This document shows positions 27,484 to 37,534 of a stretch of 64,000 nucleotides of DNA, one piece after another (position 1 is the stretch's first letter; every line of letters begins with the position of its first letter). Made by a program: the position numbers and the translations under genes. Source of the stretch: Tetrahymena thermophila SB210 (Eukaryota > Ciliophora > Oligohymenophorea > Hymenostomatida > Tetrahymenidae); contig NW_002476082.1 of the NCBI RefSeq assembly GCF_000189635.1, forward strand, positions 1-64,000. The letters are read 5' to 3'. Under the pieces are notes generated by a model that was not told the origin of the DNA, did not search any database, and saw nothing but the letters and a program-made list of their open reading frames with translations.

Positions 27484-28962
27484 TCAGTTTTAAACAGCAA
27501 CTTCAATGTCTCTGAATTCCTAGAAATCAAAAGCTTTTTTTGATTATTTAGATTTGTAATAAGCATAAGCACCTACAAAAATAACAATTTGCTAAATAAT
27601 TAAAACTATCAAATAGTAGTTAGTTGAGCTAGAACCTGATTTTTCACTGTTTATTGGTACTATATTTTAAGTATGAACAGTCTACTAGGTACGAGCAGCT
27701 ACTAACATTTCTGAATTAGAATTATCTTTAGTAATAGATTAGTTACAGACTGCATTAAAGTCATTAACAAACCAGTTTACTCTTTTAGTAAATTCTTCGA
27801 TAGTGCAAACAGTTGAATTTGTTTCACATAAATTCATAAACTTGCCATCTCTTCTAATTTTAATGTAGAACTAATCATTGTTAACTACAACTCCGTTTTC
27901 TGTAAAGGTTTGATTGGCTTGGTGTAATTCAAATATTAAACTTGCAGTAAAATGAGGATATTGCTCGCAGTTGTAATAAGGAGTGGTAGGTTTATATTGA
28001 TCAGGGAATCTTTGATTTAGGAGACAATCAATGCTAGTAAAGTTGAGAGCAGCACTAACCAAATGGACATTAGTGTCATGAGCACTGAACATAACCCACT
28101 TTAACCCATTTTTATTCTTTCCTTAAACAACAGGATTCATGTAAGCAAGTACTTGATTTAAGAAAGGAGTGTTTAAAGCACGCAATAAATCGGGCTAGCC
28201 AAATTAGAAATTCCAAGAGAGAGAAGTAAGGAAGGTAGCGTTTTCTCTTAAGTCAAAAGAGAAATAAGGGACATATCTGGCATTATATCTATCACATTCA
28301 AAGGTACTTTCTAAACTATGCATATCATCGAAATTTTTAACTGTTTAATTGACAGCAATAGAGTATTATTAGTAAGTATTATTGAATTGCTAGTTTATAA
28401 AATTTATAGTGTCTTACTTTTCAGCATAAAAAGCTTTTTTTAGCTTACTGTAATTGTTACAGTTAGAATCAGGTTGAAGAACGATGTCTCCATCTTCAAG
28501 TTGGGTATGAATAGGAAGAACTTAGATGTTACTTGGAAGTGCAGAAAGAGTGTTGGGTAAGTAATTTTAAGCATCTTTGAAATATGGTAAAGTATATTAC
28601 TCACTCAAGTTAGATGGTAGCAAGTTTCCAGTGTATTAGGGGAACATACCTTAAACATGAGAAGCAGCACTCATCAAAGTTCTATTAACATCAGTAGATC
28701 TAACATAAATTTCTGAATGGTTATAATGATCTGGAATGAATCCTCTATATTCTTCTCTCAACTTAAGTCCAAGATTATAATGTTATCTTTATCCAGTAGC
28801 AGTGAGTTCTCCTGAATCGGCTTTTTGCTAGTTAGCATCGTACCAACTGTTTATAGGAACTCTAGCACCATGACGGTAAAGTTCTAGCACAAACTTAAGT
28901 TGTGCTTAAACTTAAACTGAAAAGATAATTACAAATAAAATTGTTAAAGCTGATTTGTTCAT
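27484..28962 (-). CDS. Histidine acid phosphatase, membrane-anchored (copy A)
   Basis: Intronless, 492 aa. Catalyses phosphomonoester hydrolysis at acid pH through a phosphohistidine, if the family assignment holds. The N-terminal signal RHGARVP (R30, H31, R34) carries the nucleophilic histidine, and SAHDTN (H295, D296) is the proton-donor HD motif; both are intact. Residues 1-20 form a signal peptide ([20 protein letters not shown]). Many N-x-S/T sites and paired cysteines fit a secreted or lysosomal lumen. A single hydrophobic span near the C-terminus ([20 protein letters not shown]) followed by a short basic tail predicts a type I membrane protein. Paralogue lies 1.2 kb upstream on the same strand. 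Confidence 0.93.
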
Positions 28963-30141
28963 GCTTATATTTATTTATTTAGTTGTGATTTTAATTTAAG
29001 TTATTAAATAATAATTGAATTTGAATGCTTAATTTACACTTTAAAGATACAATAAATAGATATCTCATTAACTAAAATTAGTATAATTAATAAAATTCAT
29101 ATTTCTTCTTTTCATTTGGAAATTGACTTAGATTAAATGGTGGTGTTTTATTCAAATGAAAGTTAAGTCTTACTTCCTATTCCATTATGTTATTCATTTT
29201 AATTATTTTAATTAATATCTAAACAAATTCATTGTGTTTATTTAATTAATTCTTTGACCTGAATCAGTTTCATATAATCTAATTATACTGCTTGATTAGA
29301 TATGTAATTTAGTATTCTAATTACCTTATTCACTATCTTTGAATACTTAAAAAAGAATAGAAAAAATAATAACTTTTGTATAAAATTGCTAAATAAAAGT
29401 ATCTTTAAAAATATTTACATACATTTCTTATTCTTATTTTAATTATAAATTATTGATAAATATCTTCTACTACATTTCACATTTCGTTGTAATTTTAATG
29501 TATGAGTAAAAATAAGCATTATGTAAACGATTATTGATAATAAATAAAAGTTTATGTGGTGAGTTGAGGAAGTTAAGCCAAATTTGTAAATATATGCTTT
29601 TTACCTCTATTTTATGATGACATATGCAAGTAATACTTTTTGCTTTATATACTTAAAATTTCAATCCAATATAATATCATTAATTAATTAATAAGCATTA
29701 TGATTACAATTTCTTAAATAAGAAGTGCTAATAATTTAATGTAAGGTTTAAAATAAACATAATGTAAACGACTATTAATAATAATAATAAAATGAATGTA
29801 CCAAATTGAGAAAGTTAAAATAAATGTATAAATATATGCTTTTTGCCTCATATTTTGCTTGGATTGAGAAATGCAAAAAGTAATTTTGACTTTAAATTTA
29901 ATTTAAATTCCTAAAGGATTCAACTGATAACCTTAATTTGAAAAAAAATTTTAACAAGTAAATGCCAAAAATATAATTAATTCGAGGAAAGTTAAATTAG
30001 AAATGATTTATTTTGTTATTTAATCAATTAAATTTATTTTAATTTTAAAAAATGATAATCTACAAAATAAATAAATAAGTGAATTTTTCAACTAATAATT
30101 TTTGATAAATAACTTTGATTTTTATTTATTTATTAATATCT
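28963..30141. other. Intergenic region between phosphatases, with a duplicated block
   Basis: No gene. It holds a diverged direct repeat: block A about 29494-29620 and block B about 29734-29862, sharing segments such as ATGTAAACGA followed by TTATTGATAATAA-like sequence, a GAGAAAGTTAA/GAGGAAGTTAA element, and AAATATATGCTTTTTGCCTC or its near match. It lies upstream of copy A, so it may contain duplicated promoter elements. Confidence 0.6.
29494..29862. repeat. Two-copy diverged direct repeat (about 130 bases each, 240 apart)
   Basis: Copies at about 29494-29620 and 29734-29862 align along their length with spaced conserved words (TGTAAACGA, AGTTAA, ATATATGCTTTTT). The conservation exceeds what is seen in surrounding AT-rich DNA. 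It could be a duplicated upstream element of the phosphatase at 27484-28962 or an unrecognised non-coding RNA; an ORF explanation is not supported. Confidence 0.6.
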
Positions 30142-31563
30142 TCATTAAGAATTTCTGATTTCTGCTGCTTCTATGTCTTTAAATTATTCAAAATTTAGCA
30201 AAGATTTTTATTTCTAAAGAAGCTAGAAGATGTAAAAAGCACAACCAGCTATTATTATTGATTATAAAATTAAGCCAACGATATAATATGTTGAATAATC
30301 TTCAGCTTTTTAAGTGGTCTCTTGATTTTTTTATTCTACATTTTAGCAAACTGTATCAAAATTTAGCATGAACTGCTAAATTCTTTAATTAAACTCACTA
30401 TAAGAGCAAATAGTTGAGTTCTTATCACATAACTTCATAAATTTGCCATCTCTTCTAATTTTTAAGTAATACTAATTTTATTATATTTTGACTCCATTTT
30501 CTTCTGTTGGTTTATCTGATAAATGTAATTCAAAAATAATATTTGAAGTGAAATGAGGGTAATATTCACAATTATAAAACACCTGATCTTTTTTTCTATA
30601 TTCTTCGAATCTTAAGGCTAGTAAACAATCAATGCTTGTAAAATTAAGAGCTGCACTGATTAATTGAATATTGGTATCATGAGCACTAAACATCACCCAT
30701 TTCAGACCTGAAGTATTATTATTTTTTACTACTGGATCAGTATATTCTAAAAACGAACTAAAAAAAGGTTAATTTAAAGCACGAAGCAAATCTGGTTAAT
30801 TAAACAAGAAATTCCAAGAAAGGGAAGTCAAATAAGTTGAGTTATCTTTTAGTTCTTAAGTGAAATCAGGAACATATCTACCGTTTGCTCTATCGCACTC
30901 AAAAACGGATTCTAGATAGTGCTAATTGTCAAAATTTTTAACCTCTTGGTAGATTGCTTTTGAGTATTGTTAATATGTTTATTCAAATTACTTATTAATA
31001 AAATCAACTGTTGATTGTTTCTCTTTGTAAAATTCACTAATTATTTATTTATAATTTTTGCAGTTAGACTCAGGTGAGAGGACTTTATCACCAACTCTTG
31101 GCTGTGTATGAATGGGCAATACTTGAATATTGTTTGGGAGAGAGTAATTACTTTTTAAATAATTTTAGGCATTAGCAAAAGCAGGTAAAGTATATTGCTC
31201 TGCCAAATTATCTGGAAGAACATCTCCTGTGCCAGCAGGGAACATTCCTTATAATTGTGATGCTGCGCTCATTAGTGTTCTATTGTAATCAGTAGATCTT
31301 ACATAAATTTGGGTGTGATTATAGCTATCTGGAAGAAATCCGCTATATTCTTTTCTCAATTAAGCTCCTAAATTATAATGTTAACGCTATCCAGTAGCAG
31401 TTAATTCACCGTAAGTATATTTCTACTCCCTTGCATCGTACCAATCACCTAGAGGACCTCTAGCTCCATGGCGATAAATTTCAATTACAAACTAAAGCTC
31501 TGCCTAAACTTGAATTGAACCAACTAAAAGAAGAATTAAAATTGTAATCTATAACTTTTTCAT
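30142..31563 (-). CDS. Histidine acid phosphatase, membrane-anchored (copy B)
   Basis: Intronless, 473 aa, a clear tandem paralogue of 27484-28962. The nucleophile motif is RHGARGP (R31, H32, R35), with Gly where copy A has Val, and the HD motif is SAHDTN (H295, D296). The signal peptide is [19 protein letters not shown]; the C-terminal membrane span is [20 protein letters not shown] with a short cytoplasmic tail. Conserved cysteines and the [11 protein letters not shown] strand match copy A. Both active-site motifs are intact, so it should be an active lumenal or surface acid phosphatase. The two copies differ throughout, so the duplication is old. Confidence 0.93.
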
Positions 31564-32168
31564 TTATCCTATTTATTTTTAGAATTTTTTAAATATCTTT
31601 TGCTATTTATCAACTTTTAATTTATAACAAATTTTTTGAAATGATTAAGTTAAAAAGTTGTTATAGTTATTATTTATTTGATTTTTTCATTTTATTTAAA
31701 ATATCTGATGTATGCACTTTAAAAAAAAATTTTTATATTTCAAATTAATTTATGAGAAAAAACTACTATATGGATAGATAGATACCTTTAAAAACCTAAA
31801 TAATTTAAATTAAATCATCTTTCTTTGTTTATAAAATATAAAAAATTATTTAATTTTTCAAGAGTTATTTTTTATTTGCTTCTTCATTATTTAAGCATTA
31901 TCAATTAATATACAAAAATAATATCAGAAACCGACTCAATTAATTAAAAAAAAGATTATTTTTGAATAAAATAAATCTAAAAAAATTTGCTTATCATACA
32001 AAATTGTGAGTATTAATTACTAATATATAAATTAATTAATTGTTAAAACAAAAAATGGAGAGAATAAGTTGTATAATATTTATATTTAAGAAAAGTCGGA
32101 TTTTAGAAATAAAATTGTTAAATATTTAATGATTGGTTGGTTGGTTGATTGATTGATAATAAGTGTTT
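31564..32168. other. Intergenic region with a tetranucleotide microsatellite
   Basis: No gene. Contains a (TTGG)/(TTGA) microsatellite at about 32131-32158. Otherwise featureless AT-rich DNA comprising the 5' flank of phosphatase copy B and the 3' flank of the next gene. Confidence 0.55.
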
Positions 32169-35100
32169 TCATAAATAAAAGTCAATGATTTGATAAATTA
32201 TGTCTTTTCTAAAAATCTTTAGTTTATAGATAGATTTGATTGAAAGTTAAATCAAATATCTTTTATTGAAATTGAATTAATCATTTATTTTTTTATGAGG
32301 AGTGATAACTTAAAACGTTAATAAATTCTTAGGTATGTATAGGAATGGCTGTAAAAAATCGAAATGTCTTAATTTATATTTAGCATTTACTGTTGGGTCA
32401 TTGTTTTGTTCAACTCTTATTTAAAAAGAAACCAAGTTTTACAGTGTGAGCAGATTATAGAACACACTTTTTGATTAATCTACAAATTTCAAGTCTCTCT
32501 CTTCATCTAAAACTTCAATATGAAGTAATTTAGCTCTTAAAAAACCAAGATATTCAATTAAAGTATACTCTTCCCAATTCGCCTAAGGATTTTTTGTGAA
32601 ATGAATCTTTAAATCTATTATTTCATTCATTTACTGTAATCTTTATCCCAGCTAACATTAGAATTTAGAATTTTTTGGATTTACAATCAGTTCCATGTAT
32701 TTCATTTTAGAAAATATTTTAATAAAGTTAAAGCATAGACCAGGTCTAATAGACTAAATTTCTTGTTAATTATCTTGCTGTACCTTTGCAACTATAACTG
32801 ACATATTTAAATTGAAGTTTATTTCAAATTCTTCAAGGTTTTTAGAATTTTCATTATCCATTATATTGTTTTTTTGCTTGTTTTTGTGAGTCAAGCCGCA
32901 TTGAGCTGTTGTTATCATTTTTATGCAGCTTCCGAATTTAGTTTCTAAAACAGCTATTATGTCTTTCTCTAATTGAGTTTGGTTATTGCTTAGCCATTTA
33001 GAAATTAAAAGTTATCTTCTTGGATTAAATGCTAGTTATATTTACTACACATTAAACTAAATAATTGGAAGATTTTGCATGCTAGAATTTGTCAAAATAG
33101 ATTTTTAACTTTACTTCATTTTTCCTGTTTAATTTATGTTTACAGCAGGCAATCTGCTTTAAATCAGTAAATCAAGCCATTAAATAAAATTTTTATTTAT
33201 ATTGTTTTAGTTATTTTATTGCTGAATGTTAATATAAACTAAAGAAATCTGTTATGTGTTTAAATTCATCACATGATTTAATACGCTTTCTTAATTTTAT
33301 AAATTTTCAAAAGATTAATATTATATATGCAGTTCATAAATTTTATATCCAAGACAGTTAATCATTTACTGAAACTCCTAAGCAAATGCCCAATTCTTAT
33401 TCTACACTAAAAACTATTTTAAATTTATATTGTAAAATTAATTAGTTAATTCAGTTAAAAGTATTAAAATAAAATTAATTTTTTACTCTGTACATCCTTT
33501 GCAGATAGGAATATATATTTGCTATATTTTGTTGAGCATTTTCTTGTTAGGATTTAATTTCAAATTTAGATTACTTCATTCTTTCTTACATCAGACCACT
33601 TGACTATATTTATTTAATCAGCGAAGCATCGTTAGTAATTGTCATTTCTACATTAATCAATTCGTTTTAGGCTACATTGCAAATTTAAAAATAATTTTTT
33701 TGTAAAATAATAGCAAATTAGCAGATTTTCCTTTAAAATAATTGTAAATTTATCTATTGCTCAGGCCACACATTCATCTTTGAAAGAATTTTATTGAAAA
33801 TATCAAAATAAATATTCTAAATTATAGGTTTTGAATTTCCATTTTAATTATTATTATTTATTTTTTCATAGAAATTAGAGTCTCTAATAATTATTTTTAC
33901 ATTTTAAGTGTGAGCACTCATCATGTTTGAAAGTGTATTTTACAAGAAATCTTCAAATCTTTCATAGCTATCGACACATTCTATCTCAAGTTGAAATTCT
34001 TTTAAATATTTTTCTTATTAGTTGTTACATTCTAAATCATCTTTAGGAATATTTATAAAACTTTAATTGACTTCTAATTGTGCTTTTGATTTTTAATTTG
34101 CTCCAAATTCATAAACAGTGTTAGATTTATTAATTTCTAATTTTTTACCATTTTCTTTTAAATTATTTTACTCTAAGTTATCTATAAAATTTAAAGATCC
34201 TTAACTATTTAGTATTTTATTTTATGTTTTATTTTTATAATCTAAAATGAAAGAATGTGGTTTTTTTATAGATTGTTATATTTTTAAAGCAGATTTATCT
34301 CTTGGATTCTCATCTGTGTCATTAAAATTTAATTAGTCTTCTGAAATATTGCTTTCTTCCTTAATTAAATTCAAATTATTTTATTATATTAATTTGAGTT
34401 TTTATGAATGCTTTTCAACGATTATTTTATCGTTATCCTCAATCATTTTGTTCATCTCAACAAAATTGTAAAATAATGCATTCTTTGGCAAATTTTTCAT
34501 AGATTTAGTAAAAATTGTATCTAGAAAATGATAAAGCAACTTAGAACTCCTAAAACGATCTGTGCAATTAAAGTTAAATGAGCTGTTATTATTATTGTCA
34601 GCATATTTGATAAAGTGATGAAATTCTTGAATTTTCATTTTTAAGTGAAACGATTCTTCACACAAGATAAGATTATATCTTATTAATTTTGTGTTATAAA
34701 GTTTCAAATGAAACAAGTCTTAATAAAATTTCAACGAATGATCTTCACTATCTTTGTTGTGGAACACTCTTTAGTAATTTTTTTAAATGTTTTGAAATTC
34801 TTAAATATAAATTTTAAGTTTTTAAACATTTAACAATACATTTTATTTAACTAAATAGAATAATTGCATAAATGTGTCTAAATTTTCTTTAGATTTTAAA
34901 TATTGTGCTTTATTTCTCAACTTAAATATGCCCTGCTACCAGTTATTGTATTAATTATTTCTGCTCATCTAAATTTTTAAAATATTAACTTTTTTCTTTG
35001 AGTTAGATGTACTTATCTTCCCAACAAAATATTAAATTTATTGACTCCCTCTTTTAATAACTGTCTAAACCGTGTTAATAAGTAATTTTAAGCTAATCAA

Positions 35101-35388
35101 AACATCATTCTATTGTGTTGAATTTTAAAGCTAAATATTTTATTTTAGTTTATAAGATATTACTACTCTAATTAAATTAGGTAGTGTTTCTAATTAATGC
35201 TATATTCTATTATTAAAAAGTTGATCATCTTAGCACCCAAGTATTTCGAATTCTACATTTAACTCCTAAAGACTTATTCTATTTTTAGAGTTTGTGATTA
35301 TTCCATGATAAAAATGATTCCATAGCTATTATGGACTCGGAAAGAAATTAGATTTCTTTAAATCAAAGCCTTTTTTAACAAAAAGCAT
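32169..35388 (-). CDS. Orphan protein, about 1,048 aa
   Basis: Read from ATG at 35388 to TGA at 32171-32169 with one intron, 33414-33486 (73 bases, phase 0); the spliced length is divisible by three. Begins MLFVKKGFDLKKSNFFPSPQ. The protein is rich in Asn, Gln, Leu and Lys, has no signal peptide, no membrane span and no motif that I recognise. Alternating hydrophobic patterns (for example MKYMELIVNPKNSKF, IIDLKIHFTKNPQANW, AKLLHIEVLDEERDL) suggest repeated alpha/beta or leucine-rich-like units towards the C-terminus. A downstream-strand neighbour (35851-36480) has a similar texture. A 24-base tandem repeat sits directly upstream of the start. Function unknown. Confidence 0.72.
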
Positions 35389-35850
35389 ATTAACATTATT
35401 TTAAAGATTTTATGAATTTTATTTTTAAAGATTTTTTTGATTTTATTTTTAAGGATTTTTTTCATTTTATTTTTTAATATTAAAATTAATCTTTTGTTTT
35501 AGATTGTAATGCAGTTTTAACTACATTAGATTTAAAATAAATAAAAAAAAATAATAAATAAACACTAGTCATAACTCATCATTTCAACAAGTATAATAAT
35601 TGATAAATTAATTACCTTCAAATTATAGTTTGATCTTTTTCATTGAAGTAGCCAAATATATTTTGTTTAAGTTGATACCTTTTGTGATTATTAAAATAAA
35701 TAAGCGTAAAAAATGAGATAGTTTTGACTGTAAAAAATATTTAAAAAAGGTATTTAAGTGATAGTAAAGTGTTGATTGTATTTCAATATTCTACATTCAA
35801 TAAATACATAAATACTCAATTAATTGTAATTGAATATCATGTAATTTTAT
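35389..35850. other. Short intergenic region with a tandem repeat
   Basis: AT-rich spacer between two minus-strand orphan genes. Apart from the 24-base tandem repeat at 35403-35474, nothing is recognised. Confidence 0.55.
35403..35474. repeat. 24-base tandem repeat, three copies
   Basis: Three adjacent 24-base copies starting at 35403, 35427 and 35451. Each has the form AARGATTTTNNNNATTTTATTTTT-like, differing at a few central bases. The array ends (on the minus strand) 14 bases before the ATG of the gene at 32169-35388, so it probably forms part of that gene's 5' untranslated region or core promoter. Confidence 0.85.
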
Positions 35851-36480
35851 TCAAATTTCGAAAAGAAATTAATTAAAATAAGTCTTTAACAATAGTTTAT
35901 ATATTAAATGTATGTTTTTACACTTGAAGACTGTTTAGAGTTTTGCAAGTTAACTTATAAGCTGCGTATAATCTAATTCTTCAACTTATGAGTTCTTTTA
36001 TTAAGAAATTGTTTTATTCCAGTATGCTCTAATAAATTTATGACCCATTTCTTGACTTTTATTTTCATTGTAAAAGTAAATAGAATCCTCATTAAAATCA
36101 AATTGAATTGATAAAGATTCTATTTTCCAAGCGCTTTAGTCTTACTTTTCAATATAAATATGAAAATTCCTATTCAAAGCTGATTATTTTTCTGCATATT
36201 TGATTAAATTTATCATCTAATAAATATCGAAGACTTACAGGGAAAGGTATAAATTAACTGTTTAAGCTTTGTTCTCTTCTTTTATATTTTGATTCCACTT
36301 ATTGATAGTCCTCCTAATTCTTCTTACGCAGATATTGTTAATCTTTGGCCCATACTGCAAGTTAACTTCTTTGTAATTGTTATGATAGCTTAAAAATACT
36401 GCTACTTTTTTGAGGTCAGCTTCTTATTCTATTTTGATAAGAATTTACTTTTTCAATTAATCTTCTTTAACTATATTCAT
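35851..36480 (-). CDS. Orphan protein, 209 aa
   Basis: Intronless, 209 aa, ATG at 36480 and TGA at 35853-35851. Begins MNIVKEDQLKKQILIKIEQE and ends with a Lys/Leu-rich stretch. It is a mixed, soluble-looking protein with patterns such as VNLYLSLQVFDIYQMINLI and FHIYIEKQDQSAWKIESLSI, recalling the alternating hydrophobic units in the larger orphan next to it (32169-35388). No known domain, signal or membrane segment is seen. It could be a truncated relative of that neighbour; this is inference from texture only. Coding character is supported by a continuous 630-base frame with balanced codon use. Confidence 0.65.
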
Positions 36481-36536
36481 ACTTTTGATGTGCTGAACTT
36501 AAATTTTTAATTTAAAAGTAATATAAATAAGAAGAC

Positions 36537-37055
36537 TAACTTTATGTATTTAATAAAAATCTCTTCTACTAAATATTTTAAAATAAGTAAAAACACAATT
36601 AAAATAATAAATTTTACCAATGTATTTTACAATAAATACTGATTAAATATTCTGTATAGAATTTTGTTTTTGTTTGTTCATTTTTATTCATAAAAATAAA
36701 CTTTTAAATTTCCTTAAAATAACCCATTCCAATTAATACACAAATATATATACTTTTAAGAAGTTATTTTATTTATTAATTTAAGAGATTTTAGAATTTT
36801 GCATATTAAAACTTTCAAATATAAATAGATAAAAATCATTTATAGCTAAATTATAAATAGAATTTTTATAATAAGAAATCAAAATCAATTATTTTTTAAT
36901 GGAGTTTAATTGATCAGATTTGAATTTACTTTATGTATTTAGTAAAATTCTTTTTTCTAAATATTTTAAAATAAGTAATTACATAATTAATCATTGCAAT
37001 TAAAATAATAAATTATACCATTTAATTTTACAATTAATACCAATTAAATATTCTT
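36537..37055. repeat. Two-copy direct repeat upstream of the 209-aa gene
   Basis: Copies at about 36537-36655 and 36925-37055 share ACTTTATGTATTTA, then TAAATATTTTAAAATAAGTA, then AATTAAAATAATAAATT and a TACAATAAAT-like end. They lie in the 5' flank of the 209-aa gene. They could be duplicated regulatory DNA or the 5' flank of a lost gene copy. Confidence 0.65.
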
Positions 37056-37217
37056 TAATTAATTGTGTTTTTTAATTTTCTTTTATATGCTTCATATGCT
37101 ATATACTCATTTTATCTATATAATTTCTTGAGTTCCATAATTAAATCTGAAAACAGTCTTAATATAAAAATCACAAACCTTACTTTTTAAAATTTCTTTT
37201 TTAAATTATTATATAAT

Positions 37218-37291
37218 ATGCGCCTAATGAATCCATTGATTAAATGCTCAATTGGCGCATAGAGCACCTCTGGTCACATTCACTAGTTTTT
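37218..37291 (+). ncRNA. Candidate tRNA-like/structured RNA, possibly degenerate
   Basis: A GC-richer island in AT-rich spacer. GCTCAATTGG (37246-37255) matches ten of the twelve positions of a tRNA D-arm/Pol III A box, and TGCTC (37245-37249) pairs with GAGCA (37262-37266) like a D stem. CTGGT (37270-37274) pairs with ACTAG (37282-37286, one G-T) around a seven-base loop, CACATTC. A T5 run follows, as at Pol III ends. In addition ATGCGCC (37218-37224) is perfectly complementary to GGCGCAT (37254-37260), which lies inside the D-like loop, giving pseudoknot topology. No intact acceptor stem or T arm with TTCRA was found, so it is not a normal tRNA. Confidence 0.3.
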
Positions 37292-37534
37292 AATTAGGAG
37301 AAATGCTAAACTAAAAATATAAATAAATATTCTTTTAAAAAATAAATTTAAAATTAAACAAAATAAATTTAACTTTTAACAAACAATCTTTACAAATCAT
37401 GGATAAATTTTTGCAAATATGTATAAATAAATATGTTGACTACTTTAAAAATATTCTTAAAAGCTTTTTAAAAAGAGAAGAATGTAGGAGGTTATGATAA
37501 AGTAGTTTTTTGTTAATTTATATTTATCTAGATT

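Larger units (their letters stand above)
36481..37534. other. Intergenic region with a repeated block and an RNA-like element
   Basis: No protein gene. Contains two copies of a roughly 125-base block (36537-36655 and 36925-37055) and, at 37218-37291, a compact stretch of unusually high GC that folds and resembles part of a tRNA. The rest is AT-rich 5' flank of the 209-aa gene and 3' flank of the NACHT-WD40 gene. Confidence 0.6.

Noticed and set aside
37218..37291. Functional tRNA gene
   Set aside because: No acceptor stem pairs across the whole element and no T arm with the TTCRA core is present; loop position 33 is not T in the anticodon-like loop. Kept only as a candidate structured or degenerate RNA.
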